Shown here: piece by piece, positions 1-11,283 of the stretch
How the letters are laid out: the number at the start of each line of letters is the position of its first letter
How positions within the stretch are numbered: the first letter of the stretch is position 1
Assembly: GCA_025331125.1 (NCBI GenBank)
Contig: JAOALB010000116.1
Coordinates: 119,880-183,879, forward strand
Direction of reading: 5' to 3'
DNA: 64,000 nt
Origin: Mycogone perniciosa
Lineage: Eukaryota > Ascomycota > Sordariomycetes > Hypocreales > Hypocreaceae
Notes under the pieces: model-generated
Database searches by the model: none
Seen by the model: only the letters and a program-made list of their open reading frames with translations
Told to the model about the DNA's origin: nothing
Made by a program: the position numbers and the translations under genes

Positions 1-192
1 TGGCACTTGATCAAGTGTCAAAGTTGATTGATATCCGTGATGGACAGCGCCCTCGCCAAGTTTTAATAGTGCATAGAGCGATGGGCTAGCTGTCTGGTCG
101 TTCTTTACTTTGCTTACTCGTACTTCTTTCTTGCTCGTTCGCTGGATTGTATTCTTGCCTTGTTGTTGCTTCATTCTTTATCGAAAACAGCC

Positions 193-1597
193 ATGGCGAA
201 CAATGGCACACACAGCGCGGCCTACTTGGCCGAGGACAAGACGGCCTTGATCAACACCATGTACGCTATTCCAATCCCTCTCGAGATAATTAGCACGGTG
301 CTTCGGGTATGGGTGAGGGCGCGGTCGCAGCCGGGGCGGTATATTCCTCCTTACGACGATTACCTGATGATATTTGCAACGGTATGTCGTCGAGTTTGTC
401 GAGGAGGTTATTGAGAGAGATGGGGATTAATGGTTGTTATTCAGATTGCTGCGGTTTGCGAATGTATCACTGGCTTGATATATGGTACGTTTGAGACAAC
501 TTGCAAGTGTGTATGGAGTGGTACTCCGTATTAACAGTGCCCTCCATAGGAGCACCATATGGACTTGGTCGACATAGAGCGGCTGTGAGTCCTGAAGACA
601 TAGCCACGTTGCTAAGGGTAAGTGTTGTCGTTCCCATCATCCGTCTGTCAAAGCCATCATGATGCCAATACGTCCGTCTACTCAAACAGGGCGACTACAT
701 CTTCAGCCACTTCTACAACATCGCCATCGCCACCACCAAACTCTCCGTCCTGGCGCTGTACTATCGTGTCTTCGCCACCCGCGCGTTTCGCCTCGTTGTC
801 ATCCCCACCGCCATCTTCATCTGCGCCTGGGTCGTCGTCATGGAGCTCATCATGGGCTTCGGGTGCCGTCCTTTGGAAGCCTGGTGGTATGCCGCGGAGG
901 GGAGGTGCATCGACAAGGTCGCTCTGACGTACTTCACCAATGTGACGAACCTGGTGGCCGATCTGTGGATCTTTAACCTCCCTATCCCTGTGATTCTGAA
1001 GCTGCAGACAAGCAAGGATAAGAGGATGAGTTTGATCTTCTTGTTCTCCATTGGGTTGGGGACATGCGCTATTAGTGCGGCGAGACTGTCGTTTGTGTTT
1101 GGCGTTGGTTCTTCAGACTTTACATGTAAGAGGCCGTCTCTCTTCTCCCATACCCCCACAACGCATCACTAACACGGATCGTCTATCAAGGGGACGAGGC
1201 TGGATTGGGTATCCTCTCCATCTGGGAGCCTTGCGGTGCCATTCTCTGCGCAAACCTGCCTCTCATCTACCGAATGTTCGTCAGCATGGCCAGCAAAGTC
1301 CGAGCCACAGTCAAGAGCTCAGAATCGCGAGGCCGCACGACCAAGGGCGGTGCTTCCGGACGCCACAAGTCGAGCCTGAGGCCCTACGAAGACTGGACAA
1401 GGCTGACGAATAGCGGAGCCCTGTGTGACGAGAACGGCCGAACGGTGGAGGTTTCAGCGCATCAGAGTCCGTCTGTGTCGACCGAGACAGAGTTGGAAGT
1501 GCTGAAGAGTGGCGGGATTGTGGTGCAGACGGCGTTTACACAGGATAGCCATCAGGAGCTGGTGTGGCATGCGGCGTCTGTGAAGGAGGAGAAGTGA
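193..1597 (+). CDS. Rhodopsin-domain integral membrane protein (fungal, PTH11-like family)
   Basis: Predicted five-exon gene: 193-381, 445-484, 550-617, 690-1125, 1191-1597, giving about 379 aa. All introns are GT-AG and the phases join cleanly. The protein has several hydrophobic spans, including an N-terminal helix near residues 20-40 and the segments encoded around 790-870, 960-1000 and 1030-1090. It also carries family marks: DDYLM after the first helix, a YGLGRH motif in exon 3, and a C-terminal cytosolic tail of roughly 110 residues that begins after RMFVSMASK. This is the fungal 'rhodopsin domain-containing' family of multi-pass membrane proteins; individual functions are mostly unknown and no ligand can be inferred. 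I used the ATG at 193 because it follows a long leader and starts the conserved N-terminus; an upstream in-frame TTG at 160 is unlikely. Intron 2 contains one copy of the GTACTCCGTA motif. A second member of the family begins at the right edge of the window. Confidence 0.85.
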
Positions 1598-2052
1598 GGG
1601 TGGCCTGCTGGCACAATTAATTCCATGTATTATATAATAGTGTGTATATTACCGCTCCTCAGTATGGGCCGAGAGCAGCCCAGCATTTCTTTATTTAACA
1701 CATATATCACTATATACATTTATAAATGCTACTAGTAGTATTATATAAAATTCCCAATCGATCAAATGTGAAGCTATCCAGACTCCATAAATTTCCCAAT
1801 TGAGCATCTGCCGTCTGTGCGCTTTGTAACACACGAAAATCCAAAGCGTGACGTCGTTGGTTCGCTTTCCGCTACTATGCATTTTGTCCTTTCAACCTCG
1901 GACCTTTTCAACCTCCACCTCAGCATTGCGAAAGCCCACGCACGCAAAACAGCTCCACGAGAGGCACTGAAATCGATCAAAAGGCCTTCTTGGCCTCCTA
2001 TTCCATTATCCGCACAGCAGCTCGAATTGGCAGACGCACGCAATCGATCGCA
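1598..2052. other. Intergenic, rhodopsin-domain gene to swd2
   Basis: About 455 nt holding the 3' end of the first gene and the promoter and leader of swd2. It is AT-rich around 1620-1760. I see no further gene. Confidence 0.5.
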
Positions 2053-3377
2053 ATGGCATCAACGCCAATGGACATCGACCGCCCTGAACGCGGAGGAGCC
2101 GCTGCGACAGCGAATGGCTCTGCTTTGTCTTCGTCGCTTAATATCCAGAGAACACTCGGCGCAGCAGCGACCGCGTCTGTATCGAACCTCAGCGATGTCA
2201 TGTCCAACTTTCGCCCAACCAAGGTTCGTCCATAGGCCCCATCTCCGAGAGACACACAGACTCTGACCAGCTTGTTGAAACAGCTCCTCCGCCGTGACGA
2301 TGTCAAGGAGGGGAAACCTACTCCTCATGTCCTCTCAATTGACTACGATGACGAGGGCGAACTGCTCATGACCTCCGCTAGCGACGAGACGATTCAGATC
2401 TACAATGTGCGAGAGGGTCGACACGACAAGAGCTTGTTGAGCAAGAAATACGGCGTCAAGCTCGCCAAGTTTACCCATACTCGCTCGAGCATCATCTACG
2501 CCAGCACCAAGCAAAACCGTACTTGCACCCGATCACCTCCTCTTGCAGGCTCTTCGCCGCAATACTGACTTTGTTCCGTCCACCAGATGCTATAAGATAC
2601 CTCGCTACGCACGACAACTCCTTCATCCGCTACTTTGAAGGCCACGACGCTACCGTCACGTCCCTCGCCGTCCACCCTGGAAGCGACAACTTCATCTCCT
2701 GCTCGCAAGACAACACCGTCCGCCTATGGGATACGCAAACGAAACACTGGCAGGGCCAACTCTTCCTTCGCTCGCCTTGCCTCGCCGCGTACGATCCTTC
2801 AGGCACAGTCTTCGCAGTTGGTTGTCCTAGCAGCGGGTCTGTGCTGCTGTATGATGTGCGCAACTACGATAAGGCGCCCTTTGCGACTGTTGATGTGGTG
2901 GAGCAGTGCAGGAGGGTGGATGCCCAGCACGTTGTCCGCGGGTGGACGAAGCTTGAGTTTTCAAATGATGGAAAGTCCCTCCTCGTGGGCACAAAGGGCA
3001 ACGGGCATTTCTTACTCGATGCCTTTGAAGGCACGCTAAAGGCGTATCTCCGTCGCCCTGCTGGCGGTACACGTCGTCTCGCTGTGGGAGAGGCAGCAGC
3101 ATCTAACGGCGCTGCGCCTACTGATTCAACTGCCTTCGAAAGTAGCGGGGACTGCTGTTTCGCACCAGACGGGCGGTTCGTGCTTAGCGGGTCCGCGAGG
3201 CAAGATGTCTTGGTGTGGGATACGTTGAAGCAGCCGCCAGACAACAAAGTCCTGGACCCGACCTGGACGCTCCCCGATAAGCGAGAAGCGGCGGTGTTGG
3301 CATTTAACCCGCGGTTTAATTTCTTTGCTACGGCGGATCAGGATTTGATATTCTGGTTGCCGGATCCGCATGCTTGA
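2053..3377 (+). CDS. swd2: Swd2-type WD40 protein (COMPASS / cleavage-polyadenylation factor subunit)
   Basis: Predicted three-exon gene: 2053-2223, 2284-2518, 2587-3377, encoding about 398 aa. Swd2 (WDR82) is a WD40 propeller protein that links the Set1/COMPASS histone H3K4 methyltransferase to transcribed chromatin and is also part of the yeast cleavage and polyadenylation factor. Several WD blades are visible: SIDYDDEGELLMTSASDETI, a GH...SLAVHPGSDNFISCSQDNTVRLWD blade ending near residue 190, and a late blade with GRFVLSGSARQDVLVWD. The YLATHDNSFIRYFEGHDATV stretch is diagnostic of Swd2. The first 50 or so residues are a low-complexity extension (rich in Ala, Ser and Thr) preceding RPTK. 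The ATG at 2053 is the first methionine in the frame; a TTG at 1990 would extend the protein but is not needed. Acceptor choice for intron 1 (2283 rather than 2270) is set by phase. Confidence 0.9.
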
Positions 3378-3617
3378 AAAAGAGGGCTTGGAGTTTTTAG
3401 ATATAGGGAGGCAATGACATTATGACGAGTTTGTACAGTACATATTGATTTAGAGAGGAGAGGGAGGACTGTAGATACCCAAAGTCATCGTGATGGCTGC
3501 TTCAATTGCGATAGAATTACACAGTTAGGCACTCAGCTTTGCAGAATGGTTTGGCTTCATAAAGCATACTGAGGTGATGTTGGCTGCTGAAGTCGAGCAT
3601 CTATCTGTACCTAAGCA

Positions 3618-5545
3618 TCAACACTGCGGAGGTGGAGGTGGGTTTGGAGAGCAGCATGCCTTGTTTGGCCAACTCAACTTGACACCACCCATCTGAGCCC
3701 AAACACCATCCCAAAACTCACACTCGTCAAAGTCTAGCTCCGAAGTCGCAATCATGCTATCCTGGATGTACACGCCCGTGTTCGAGCAAGTCTCGAACCT
3801 AGGCCACTTGACATCCCTTGTCGATGGGTTCCCCCTGACAGCCATGCCTGTCCACGAGGCGATCATGGACTTGCTTAACTCGCGGTCTCCCTGGGTGGCG
3901 TTGCAACTGCCGTTTCCCCAGGTTTGTTTGTCCATGTTGCCAAACACAAACGGAAGCTCTGCCGTGTGCGTAGCTCCGAGGAGTTTTCTCCTGTACCAGG
4001 AAGGGAACGGTGTGTCAGCACCCCCCAGCCACGGACAGAAGAACGCATTGTTGAAGCGATACGTGTAGGCTGGCGTTCCGGCAGAGATGGCGGCGCGGAG
4101 AGTCTTGTAGGCGGGGCAGTTGTAGCCAGAGATGATGACGATGCGCGAGATGGCGGCTAGGACGGCGCTGGGGTGGATTTGGTGTGGTTGAAGGCGGATA
4201 GGGGGTACATCAGGTTGATGGCTTCCCCGAAGCGGCCCCATTGGGAGAGGAAGCTTTGGTAGGTCTTTTCGGTTAGGGGTTTGGCTTCAACGTCGGGGAT
4301 GTAGTAGGGAATGACGGCGAGGGTGCTGTCATCTTCGTCTGTGGGAGTATGTTTAGAAGGGGGGTTCAGGTTCAGTGTACGTCAAGTTTGTGTGTGGTAT
4401 GCGATGCTTACTTTGTCCAATGATGATGGGCACCTGAGAGCCGACTTTCAGGGGCTCGTGCTTAATAAACTGACCATCGAGGACAGGAGAGTTGATCTTG
4501 GTGGTGTTGGGCAAGTTGATTCCAAGAGGAGATCTGAGAATTCCGCCATTGAGCTTGGGATCTAAGAGGGCGGGCGTTTTTATATAGGCATCAAGGAGTT
4601 GTTTCAGGGGCTTTACTTGTAGACAGACCGGCTAATACAACATGAACACGGGTACGTTAGTGTTTCGTTTGCAAAGACTTAGTACCGACAACTTACAGCC
4701 TTGATGTCGCAACCGAGCGCTTTTGCAAAACTCTGGCCGGCATATCGCGCTGTGCGGAACGGAGTCAAATCCACTCCACCGCCAGACTGCATAATGGCTG
4801 CGGATATCAAGCCCTTGGCCTGGGGAAGTGTCGAGACCACAAAGGTGTTGTCTGCACCGGCACCCTGACCAAAGAGCAAGACCTTGGTTGCATCACCACC
4901 AAAAGCGCCAACGTTCTCCTTCACCCAGGTGAGGGCAGCAAGATAGTCCTGGATAGCCATGTTGCCCAGGATGCCAGCGTCAGGCAAGAATAGGAAGCCC
5001 AGGGGTCCGAGGCGGTAGTTGAAGGCGACGATGATGGCATCGGTGGCGAGGTTGCATGCGTTGTAAATGGGGAGGTTGAGGGCGCCTCCGTCATTGTCTC
5101 CGCCATGGGCCCATACCTTGACAGGTAGTGATGAGTTGGCAGTGGCATTAGCTGGCACATAGATATCAAGATACAGGCTGTTTGTTTCTTACACTCAGTA
5201 TGTATACATTCTCATAGCTTTGGGCTTGACATCTTACCAGTCCTCTGAAGTTGGCGTCTGCACGTCGTGTGCACTCGGCCACTGAATGCAGCCGGGAGGC
5301 GATTGGAGGGCGTAGAGAATGCCTCCAGCATATGAACCATTGAATGGCTTTGGTGGCCTAAATCTCAAGTGTCCAATTGGAGGTTGAGCGTAGGGGATGC
5401 TTTGGAACACCTTTACACCTGAGTCTGGGCATCGTTCTCCCTGGATCGTGCCAGCAGAGATGTGTACGGCAGGAGGAGTTTCACTGAGTGTAGTGCTCCC
5501 GGTCGCCATCAATGGGGCCGTCAGAAGAACTGCTTGGTGGAGCAT
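3618..5545 (-). pseudogene. Type-B carboxylesterase/lipase, nucleophile lost and frameshifted
   Basis: Minus-strand gene with exons 5238-5545, 4697-5177, 4412-4631 and 3618-4338. It belongs to the alpha/beta-hydrolase carboxylesterase type B family, usually secreted esterases. The N-terminus is hydrophobic and signal-like. Family marks are visible: QSIPYAQPPIGHLRFRPP, AFNYRLGPLGF, AIQDYLAALTWVKENVGAFGGD and AIMQSGGG. The catalytic elbow, normally GESAG or GQSAG, reads GQGAG (residues about 206-210; glycine codon 4862-4864), so the nucleophilic serine is missing. In exon 4 the frame carrying GRFGEAINLMYPLSAFNHT runs into a TAG near 4160, while the rest of the family (SAVLAAISRIVIISGYNCPAYK onward to the stop at 3618) continues in another frame, which indicates a frameshift around 4165-4195. 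Both defects argue for a decayed gene. A 41-nt intron could formally skip the shift but would delete conserved residues. Confidence 0.75.
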
Positions 5546-6525
5546 GATCTCATGTGAGGCCTAGGAGCCGTCTGTGGTAATGAATTGGTGACGATGAATC
5601 GAACTGGTGAAGGAGATTGTTGGAGCATGATTTTGACTTTGATCTAGCCACACGGAAACGAGCGTCTTGATAGAAAAGATTTGCATAAACCGAATTATAT
5701 AACACCGCCATGGCTTTGGTTTGAACTTTTGGTTTCGGCGGATCGCGATGTCGAGGCGAAGTTAAATCAAACGCAGATGCAGATGCGGATGCAGATGCAG
5801 ATGCAAGACGGATACTTAATAATACTAAATAGCTATTTTAATACAAATAAATTGCTTTGGATAACAGATCTATTATTATATATATTCCCATTAAGTCGAC
5901 TATATTTTCGATTTAAGATCCTCCTGCGGCAGAGATATAACTTTATTGGCTACATGTTTTCGCAACCTGTAAGCTATACTCGTATGTTCCACGAAGTGCT
6001 CCGTACTTCGTAGGCCCCTGCAATGTCGATTATGACTAGTCTTCAATTTTGCTAAAAAAAAAACAGCAGCTTAGAGTTATCTGCGGCATCACTATACTGG
6101 GCCAACAATATGTTTAAAGGGAAATCTATTAGAATGTATAGAATTGGTGTTGTTGTTGTGATTGAAAGTGTTATGGAAGATCAAGAAATTGAAAGCTAGG
6201 AAGATTTCTGTGTATATGTATATGTGTACGAAGTACGGACCATGTATTCCAATAGTATTACTCGAATTAATAAATGTTCTTTATTGCGATGTCGCAAGCT
6301 GTACGGAGTACTAGTAACTCCAATTGCCCTATAGTATCCTGGTTGCAATAGATTACCCTCATTGCAATAGATTACTCTCATTGCAATAGATTACGACTAT
6401 TACGATAAATAGCCCCTACCCCTAATGCTCTTTTTTTGTTACCCGCTTGCTCGCCTTAGGGCCAATTCCAAAGATCGCCCACTAAAATGATGGTTTTCTT
6501 ACAACATCCCCACATTATTTCCAGT
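5546..6525. other. Intergenic with hexamer repeat and TACGGAGTA motifs
   Basis: About 980 nt between the dead esterase and the dead HNH gene. It is AT-rich from 5810 to 6420 and holds the GCAGAT hexamer run at 5773-5805, three copies of the TACGAAGTA/TACGGAGTA motif (5998-6012, 6225-6240, 6301-6312) and three copies of an ATTGCAATAGATTA-like unit around 6343-6395. I see no coding potential. Confidence 0.5.
5773..5805. repeat. (GCAGAT)n hexanucleotide microsatellite
   Basis: Five and a half tandem units of GCAGAT, the third reading GCGGAT. It is non-coding in any supported gene. Confidence 0.8.
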
Positions 6526-7689
6526 ATGGCCGATTTGTGGAATTGGGACGTGGATACCGACCCTCTGGGAGTTCTTGGCCCCCTTCTAGAACATCCAACC
6601 TGACACTCGTCAATATCTAGTGATGCATTCTCATCAGTATTATCTGATGTCGATTCATTCATTGCCCTGCGTGAAGAGGGTCGCCAGCGATTGAGCGAAT
6701 ACGTCGCAGTTTCAGAGAACGATAAGACAAAAGAACTTTTAACCATCTTCCTCCAGAAACTCCCAAAGGCAGGACAAGCAGCCTTCTTATACGATATCCG
6801 CGATTTGGGAAATGATGACCAAAAGCTTCGCGAGCTTCAAGACCATTTAATTGGTGCAATCCTCAGGCCAAGTGCGTTACATGTGATTTCCTCTCCGTGC
6901 TAATATCTAATATCCTTTCGCTACAGTGAAAATTGCTGGAGAAAATGCTTCTAGGCTCATCCCTCCACCGACAAACATAGATGCTGATGCGGATATCAAT
7001 GCCTTGATGGCTGGCCAGAGGCATCTCAAGGCCGCATGCCTCAGACGCGATGGCTTCCGATGTGTTTTCACCGGCAAATATGACAGGGCCAGCGCTACAA
7101 AAAGGCATGTAGAAGTGCCTCGAGGCACAATGGCCGTCCACACTGAATGAGCACATATCCTACATTTCGCGCTTAGGAAGTTTGACGAAAGCAGTGCCAC
7201 TGAGACGCGCAACAAGGCCATAATCTGGAGGGCACTTCACAGATACTTTCCTGCCTTGGCGGGCCAAATCGACACCTCCACTATCAACCAGCATTGGAAT
7301 GCAATCACGCTGATGAATGCAGTACATACGGCGTTTGGGTTCTTTGAAATAGGATTCTGGCCAACTGAGGAGGTATGCTCTATATTACCATTATCTTCGC
7401 TAATACTTCTAACATTTAACCAGCCAAATAAGTTTCACCTCCGTCGATTTGGGCCTTACTGTCTCCCTGTCCCAACCAAGTCCGGCCGCGAAACTATCGA
7501 GCTGGTATCTGAAGACCCCTCTGTACCGCTGCCAAGTACCGAGTATCTAAAAGTTCATTGTCTTGTTGCAGAGATACTTGAGGTAAGAGTTTTTTCTTCT
7601 TTTTTTAAAAGGCGTTTTGTAATTATATTAGCTTGTACAGAGTACTAATAAAGATATAGATGGCTGAGAACGCTAATATATATATTTAA
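6526..7689 (+). pseudogene. HNH-nuclease-like fungal protein with two in-frame TGA codons
   Basis: Reconstructed exons 6526-6871, 6927-7372, 7424-7582 and 7660-7689 are phase-consistent, but the reading frame carries TGA at 6601-6603 (codon 26) and at 7148-7150. The central part, CLRRDGFRCVFTG followed after the second TGA by AHILHFALRKF, matches the fungal HNH-endonuclease-like family (often annotated 'HNH nuclease domain-containing protein'), in which a zinc-binding Cys pair and an AHI core are typical. The second TGA falls immediately before AHIL, where family members usually have a cysteine or similar residue. The rest continues in the same frame to PNKFHLRRFGPYCLPVP and a short last exon. 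Since the frame is otherwise intact, the decay is recent or the stops are recoded or sequencing errors. Function in the family is unclear; catalysis is often not demonstrated. Confidence 0.7.
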
Positions 7690-8345
7690 TTTTTTTTAAT
7701 AAGTAATACTATTGGAACAGATAGTCTACATATATACGGAGTATATAGAAATCTTCCTATCTTGCAGCCGACATTGCAGGGGCCTAAAATATCCAGTCAA
7801 CGTTCTAGAGGTCATAGTAGATCGCTGGTTATATAAACTTCTAGCCGACAGAACCGTGTCTCTGCTATTCCAGTAGCAGTAGCATTATACCTGATCAAGG
7901 GGCTTTCGCAGCTCAGAGCTCAGCCATTTGATAGGGTAGCATGAATATCAGCGTGGTGGCTTATACATCTATTTATTTGGTGGCTTCAGACCTTCCAAAC
8001 TCCCTGCAAATGAAGTCTTGAAAACCGGTGGCGTTTGAAAATTCAATTGAAATAGAAAAATAAAATACAAAATTTAAACGGAGACAGAAGTATTGATCCT
8101 GCGGTTAGACATTACTTATATAGCTGTCAAGGACTTCGTACTTCAGATACTGTGCCAAAAGCCCCGCTCGACGCACAGTGCCCGTTGCTCCTCTTATCAG
8201 CAGCCGCCATCAACCCCACCAAAAATTACCATCAGCCTCGTCCGCGCACCACCAATTCAGTCGCTGTCTGTCACCCGCCAGAGCGACACATCGCAGCCTC
8301 ATCTTCACCTCCTCAGATACATGGCGCGCACAGTCTCATAGCACA
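7690..8345. other. Intergenic, HNH pseudogene to SRP9
   Basis: About 650 nt, AT-rich to about 8100, then pyrimidine-rich promoter DNA for SRP9. It contains TACGGAGTA at 7735-7745 and an ACTTCGTACTTC copy at 8132-8144. No gene is seen. Confidence 0.5.
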
Positions 8346-8960
8346 ATGCCCTACTTCAAGACGAGCCAGGAATGGCTTGACCAATCCGTCCAGCTCCTCG
8401 AGGCCCGACCAGCCACGGTACGACAAAACACATCCCTCCCTCCCTCATCTCCATCCCACCAAGCATGGTTCTCTTTTTTCAAATCTCAAGACGATGATGC
8501 ATGCGATGCTACACACACAAGGGCTAACCTAGCCTTCGCACACCTCTAGACCCGCGTAACAACAACATACTCCATCAAACCCGTCAAACCCCGCAAAAAG
8601 CGCTCAACCGACGCCGAAGACTCCTCCACCACCGCATCTGACCCCAAACCCCCGCGCGCCAGCCTCGTTATCAAGACGTACGACCCCGTCAGCGGCGTCG
8701 CGCTCAAGTATCGCACCACCAAAGCCGCAGAGGTATCATGGCTGGTCTCCGCCTCGTTGCAGCGCCTGGGCCGCGCTATGGCTGGTGTGCCGGATGTTCC
8801 TGAGGAGACGATGCAGGATGCTGATGCTACGGCGGCGGCGGCGGGTGGTGAGACGGCGACGGAGACACAGGGTGCGGGGGCTGCTGCGGGAGAAGGGCAG
8901 CAGCAACAGCAGCAAGGTGGTGGTGGTGGCGGCAAGAAAAAGAAGAAGGGCAAGAAATGA
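8346..8960 (+). CDS. srp9: Signal recognition particle subunit SRP9
   Basis: Two exons, 8346-8417 and 8550-8960, joined by a 132-nt GT-AG intron with a GCTAACC branch site near 8523; product about 160 aa. SRP9 (SRP21 in yeast) binds the Alu domain of SRP RNA with SRP14 and takes part in elongation arrest during targeting to the ER. The start, MPYFKTSQEWLDQSVQLLEARP, is the classical SRP9 N-terminus, and exon 2 gives TRVTTTYSIKP, LVIKTYDPVSGVALKYRTTKAAEVSWLVSASLQRLGR, the conserved RNA-binding fold. The C-terminus is a low-complexity tail: an acidic/alanine segment, a glutamine run, a glycine run and a final lysine cluster (KKKKKGKK), as in other filamentous fungi. The ATG at 8346 is the only one that gives the conserved first residues. 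Confidence 0.92.
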
Positions 8961-9445
8961 AGCAAAGGGGCATCATCCACTGGATGACAACCACGAACGG
9001 TAGGCGATATGGCTTCACGAGGGATAAGAGAACAACTCGATGAATTTGGAGGCATCAAAATATCTCCGACACAAGGCAGAAGAAACCAAGACCAGTAAAC
9101 ATATTTGCTTCATCATTCAATCCAGTTCTTTATTGCTGGGTATTTATTCAAAGGCGTGTTACGTACACCATACCGTATATCATGATCCATCCAACACGTC
9201 CATGCCAATTACCAACCACCCCTCATTTCAGTTGACCGGAAATCCCAATACCTGAACGCCTGCAGCATGACCTCCACCTAACCAGTACGCGTGGTCGACA
9301 CAGTTCTCCGTTCCTCTGTGATATCTGAACGCCGCCTCGCCAAGTCCAATCCATGGACAGCTCTTTTTATTTGTAGATGTACATGCAGGAAACAATAAAA
9401 AAATAAGGAAGTGGGGGTATATATGCTTGATGGTTTGTTAAGGAC
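8961..9445. other. Convergent 3' region, SRP9 and RNR2
   Basis: About 485 nt between two gene ends. I see only 3' UTR-like sequence. Confidence 0.5.
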
Positions 9446-10885
9446 TTAGAACTCCTCGTCGAAGGCGAAGTCGCCACCGTTCTCGCCCTTGGACTCATCA
9501 GAGGCACTGTCGTCGCTGGTGACCTTCTTAGTGCTGGCCATGACACCAGCCTTCTGGTAGTCACCGACACGCTTCTCAAAGAAGTTGGTCTTGCCACCGA
9601 GGGAGATGTTCTCCATGAAATCGAAGGGGTTGGTTGACTTGTAGATCTTCTCGTTACCAAGAGCAACCAGCAGACGATCAGCCACAAACTCAATGTACTG
9701 CTTCATGAGGTTGGCGTTCATGCCCAGCAGAGCACAAGGCAGGGCCTCTGTGAGGAACTCCTGCTCAATGTTGACGGCGTCAACGATGATGTCTCGGATG
9801 ACCTCCTTGCTGGCACGGTTCTTCAGGTGAGAGTGCAGCAGACAGGCGAAGTCAGTGTGGAGACCCTCATCTCGGGAGATGAGCTCGTTGGAGAAGGTCA
9901 GACCAGGCATGAGACCACGCTTCTTCAACCAGAAGATGGAAGCAAAAGCACCGCTGAAGAAGATACCTTCGACGGCGGCAAATGCAACCAGGCGCTGAGC
10001 GAAGGACGAGTTCTTGTCCTGGATCCATCGGATAGCCCAATCGGCCTTCTTGCGGATGCAGGGGATAGTGTCAATGGCATTGAAGAGATAGGTGCGCTGG
10101 CTGTGCTCCTTGATGTAGCTGTCAATGAGCAGAGAGTATGTCTCGGAGTGGATATTCTCCATCATGATCTGGAAGCCGTAGAAGCATCGAGCTTCGGGAA
10201 TCTGAACCTCACCACTGAAGCGCTCAACAAGGTTCTCGTTGACGATACCGTCAGAGGCGGCGAAGAAAGCCAGGATGTGAGAGATGAAGTATTTCTCGTC
10301 ATCATTCAGGCGGTTGTTCCAGTCGTGAAGATCCTTGGAGAGATCAATCTCCTCGGCAGTCCAGAAAGACGCCTCGGCCTTCTTGTACATTTGCCAGATC
10401 TATCAAGCTATTAGCCACCATGTAGAGTTGCATTGTGGTGGGGCGCCACTTTACGCGACCAAGACGCGTCGGGACACATACCTCGTGGTACTTAATGGGA
10501 AACAGGACGAACCGCTGAGGGTTCTCCTGGAGGATGGGTTCGTCGACTTCATCAGCCTTGATGGGAGCGACGATGGTCTTAGAATCCTCCTCAACGACCT
10601 TCTTGGTCTCTGTCACAGGCTCGTGGTTGTCGTCCATCTGCTTGGCTAGGGTCTCGAGGGTAGACTCGTCAAGGAGCTGGTTCTCCTTGTCGGCAGTATT
10701 GAAGTTGAGCTTCTTGATGGGGGATTCCATCTTCAAGGAGTCAATGGCAGCGGCAGCCTGGTGGGTTGAGGTTAGTTTAAGACGTTGATTGAGGGGTGAA
10801 GACACCCATATGTGATGGTGCGCTCTGGGGAGGCCCGTGAGGACAATGAACTCACCTGCTTGGAAGGGGTGACTTCGACAGCCAT
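9446..10885 (-). CDS. rnr2: Ribonucleoside-diphosphate reductase small subunit (R2)
   Basis: Minus-strand gene with exons 10856-10885, 10482-10757 and 9446-10399 (introns 98 and 82 nt); product about 419 aa. The small subunit houses the di-iron tyrosyl-radical cofactor and works with the large subunit to make dNTPs. Diagnostic stretches are present in order: [20 protein letters not shown] across the second intron, [66 protein letters not shown] and [11 protein letters not shown]. The iron-ligand Glu/His positions in [13 protein letters not shown] and EGLHTDF are intact. The C-terminus ends FAFDEEF, the acidic/aromatic tail that docks on the large subunit. Exon 1 encodes only [10 protein letters not shown]; its ATG at 10885 is the sole one joining in phase. 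Three ACGCGT boxes (two upstream, one in intron 2) suggest G1/S control by an MBF-like factor. Confidence 0.95.
10464..10469. promoter_or_regulatory. ACGCGT (MluI cell-cycle box) in rnr2 intron 2
   Basis: Palindromic ACGCGT inside the second intron of rnr2. In yeasts this is the MBF (Mbp1/Swi6) binding core found near DNA-synthesis genes. Use here is inferred. Confidence 0.35.
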
Positions 10886-11066
10886 TGCGGTGGATTTAGA
10901 GGTCGGGATGAAACGGTGACGGGGTAAAGAGCGCGTGAAACAAAGATTAATCGTAATTGACGTGGGCTCAGCCTGTGATGATGTGCAGACGCGATGGGTT
11001 GAATGGAAATGCGTGTCAAGCGAAGGGGTGGCGCCAGAGGTTTTTGTACAGGCAGAGATGCGCTGT

Positions 11067-11072
11067 CACGTG
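11067..11072. promoter_or_regulatory. CACGTG E-box upstream of rnr2
   Basis: Palindromic CACGTG about 180 nt upstream of the rnr2 start and only 8 nt from an ACGCGT box. It is a core site for basic helix-loop-helix factors; occupancy is unknown. Confidence 0.3.
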
Positions 11073-11079
11073 AAGTGAG

Positions 11080-11085
11080 ACGCGT
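11080..11085. promoter_or_regulatory. ACGCGT (MCB) in rnr2 promoter, proximal
   Basis: Exact ACGCGT about 195 nt upstream of the rnr2 ATG. Fungal ribonucleotide reductase genes are classical targets of MBF through this element, so a cell-cycle or DNA-damage control role is plausible. Confidence 0.5.
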
Positions 11086-11283
11086 CGAAGTCGTGTTTTC
11101 TGCGGGCCTTCTTAGTGGGCCTCTTAAAGGCACTGGGGCCCGATTTGGGTCCTTGGGGGGCTGGGGAACCACTGTGAGACCGTTTTTGGCAGGGAGACAG
11201 AGCTGAGGTACCGGCGAGGTACCCCTGCAAACCACTGGCCGACACGCTTGGCGGCACAACTTTAGGTGCTGCACAAGCTTAAG

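Noticed and set aside
4166..4206. A 41-nt intron that would restore the esterase frame
   Set aside because: It has GT and AG ends but would remove the conserved MYPLSAFNHT residues and lacks a branch site, so a frameshift is the better reading.
8546..9058. 170-codon minus-strand ORF over SRP9
   Set aside because: Antisense shadow with low-complexity Cys/Pro/Ser runs created by the repeat-coding tail of SRP9.
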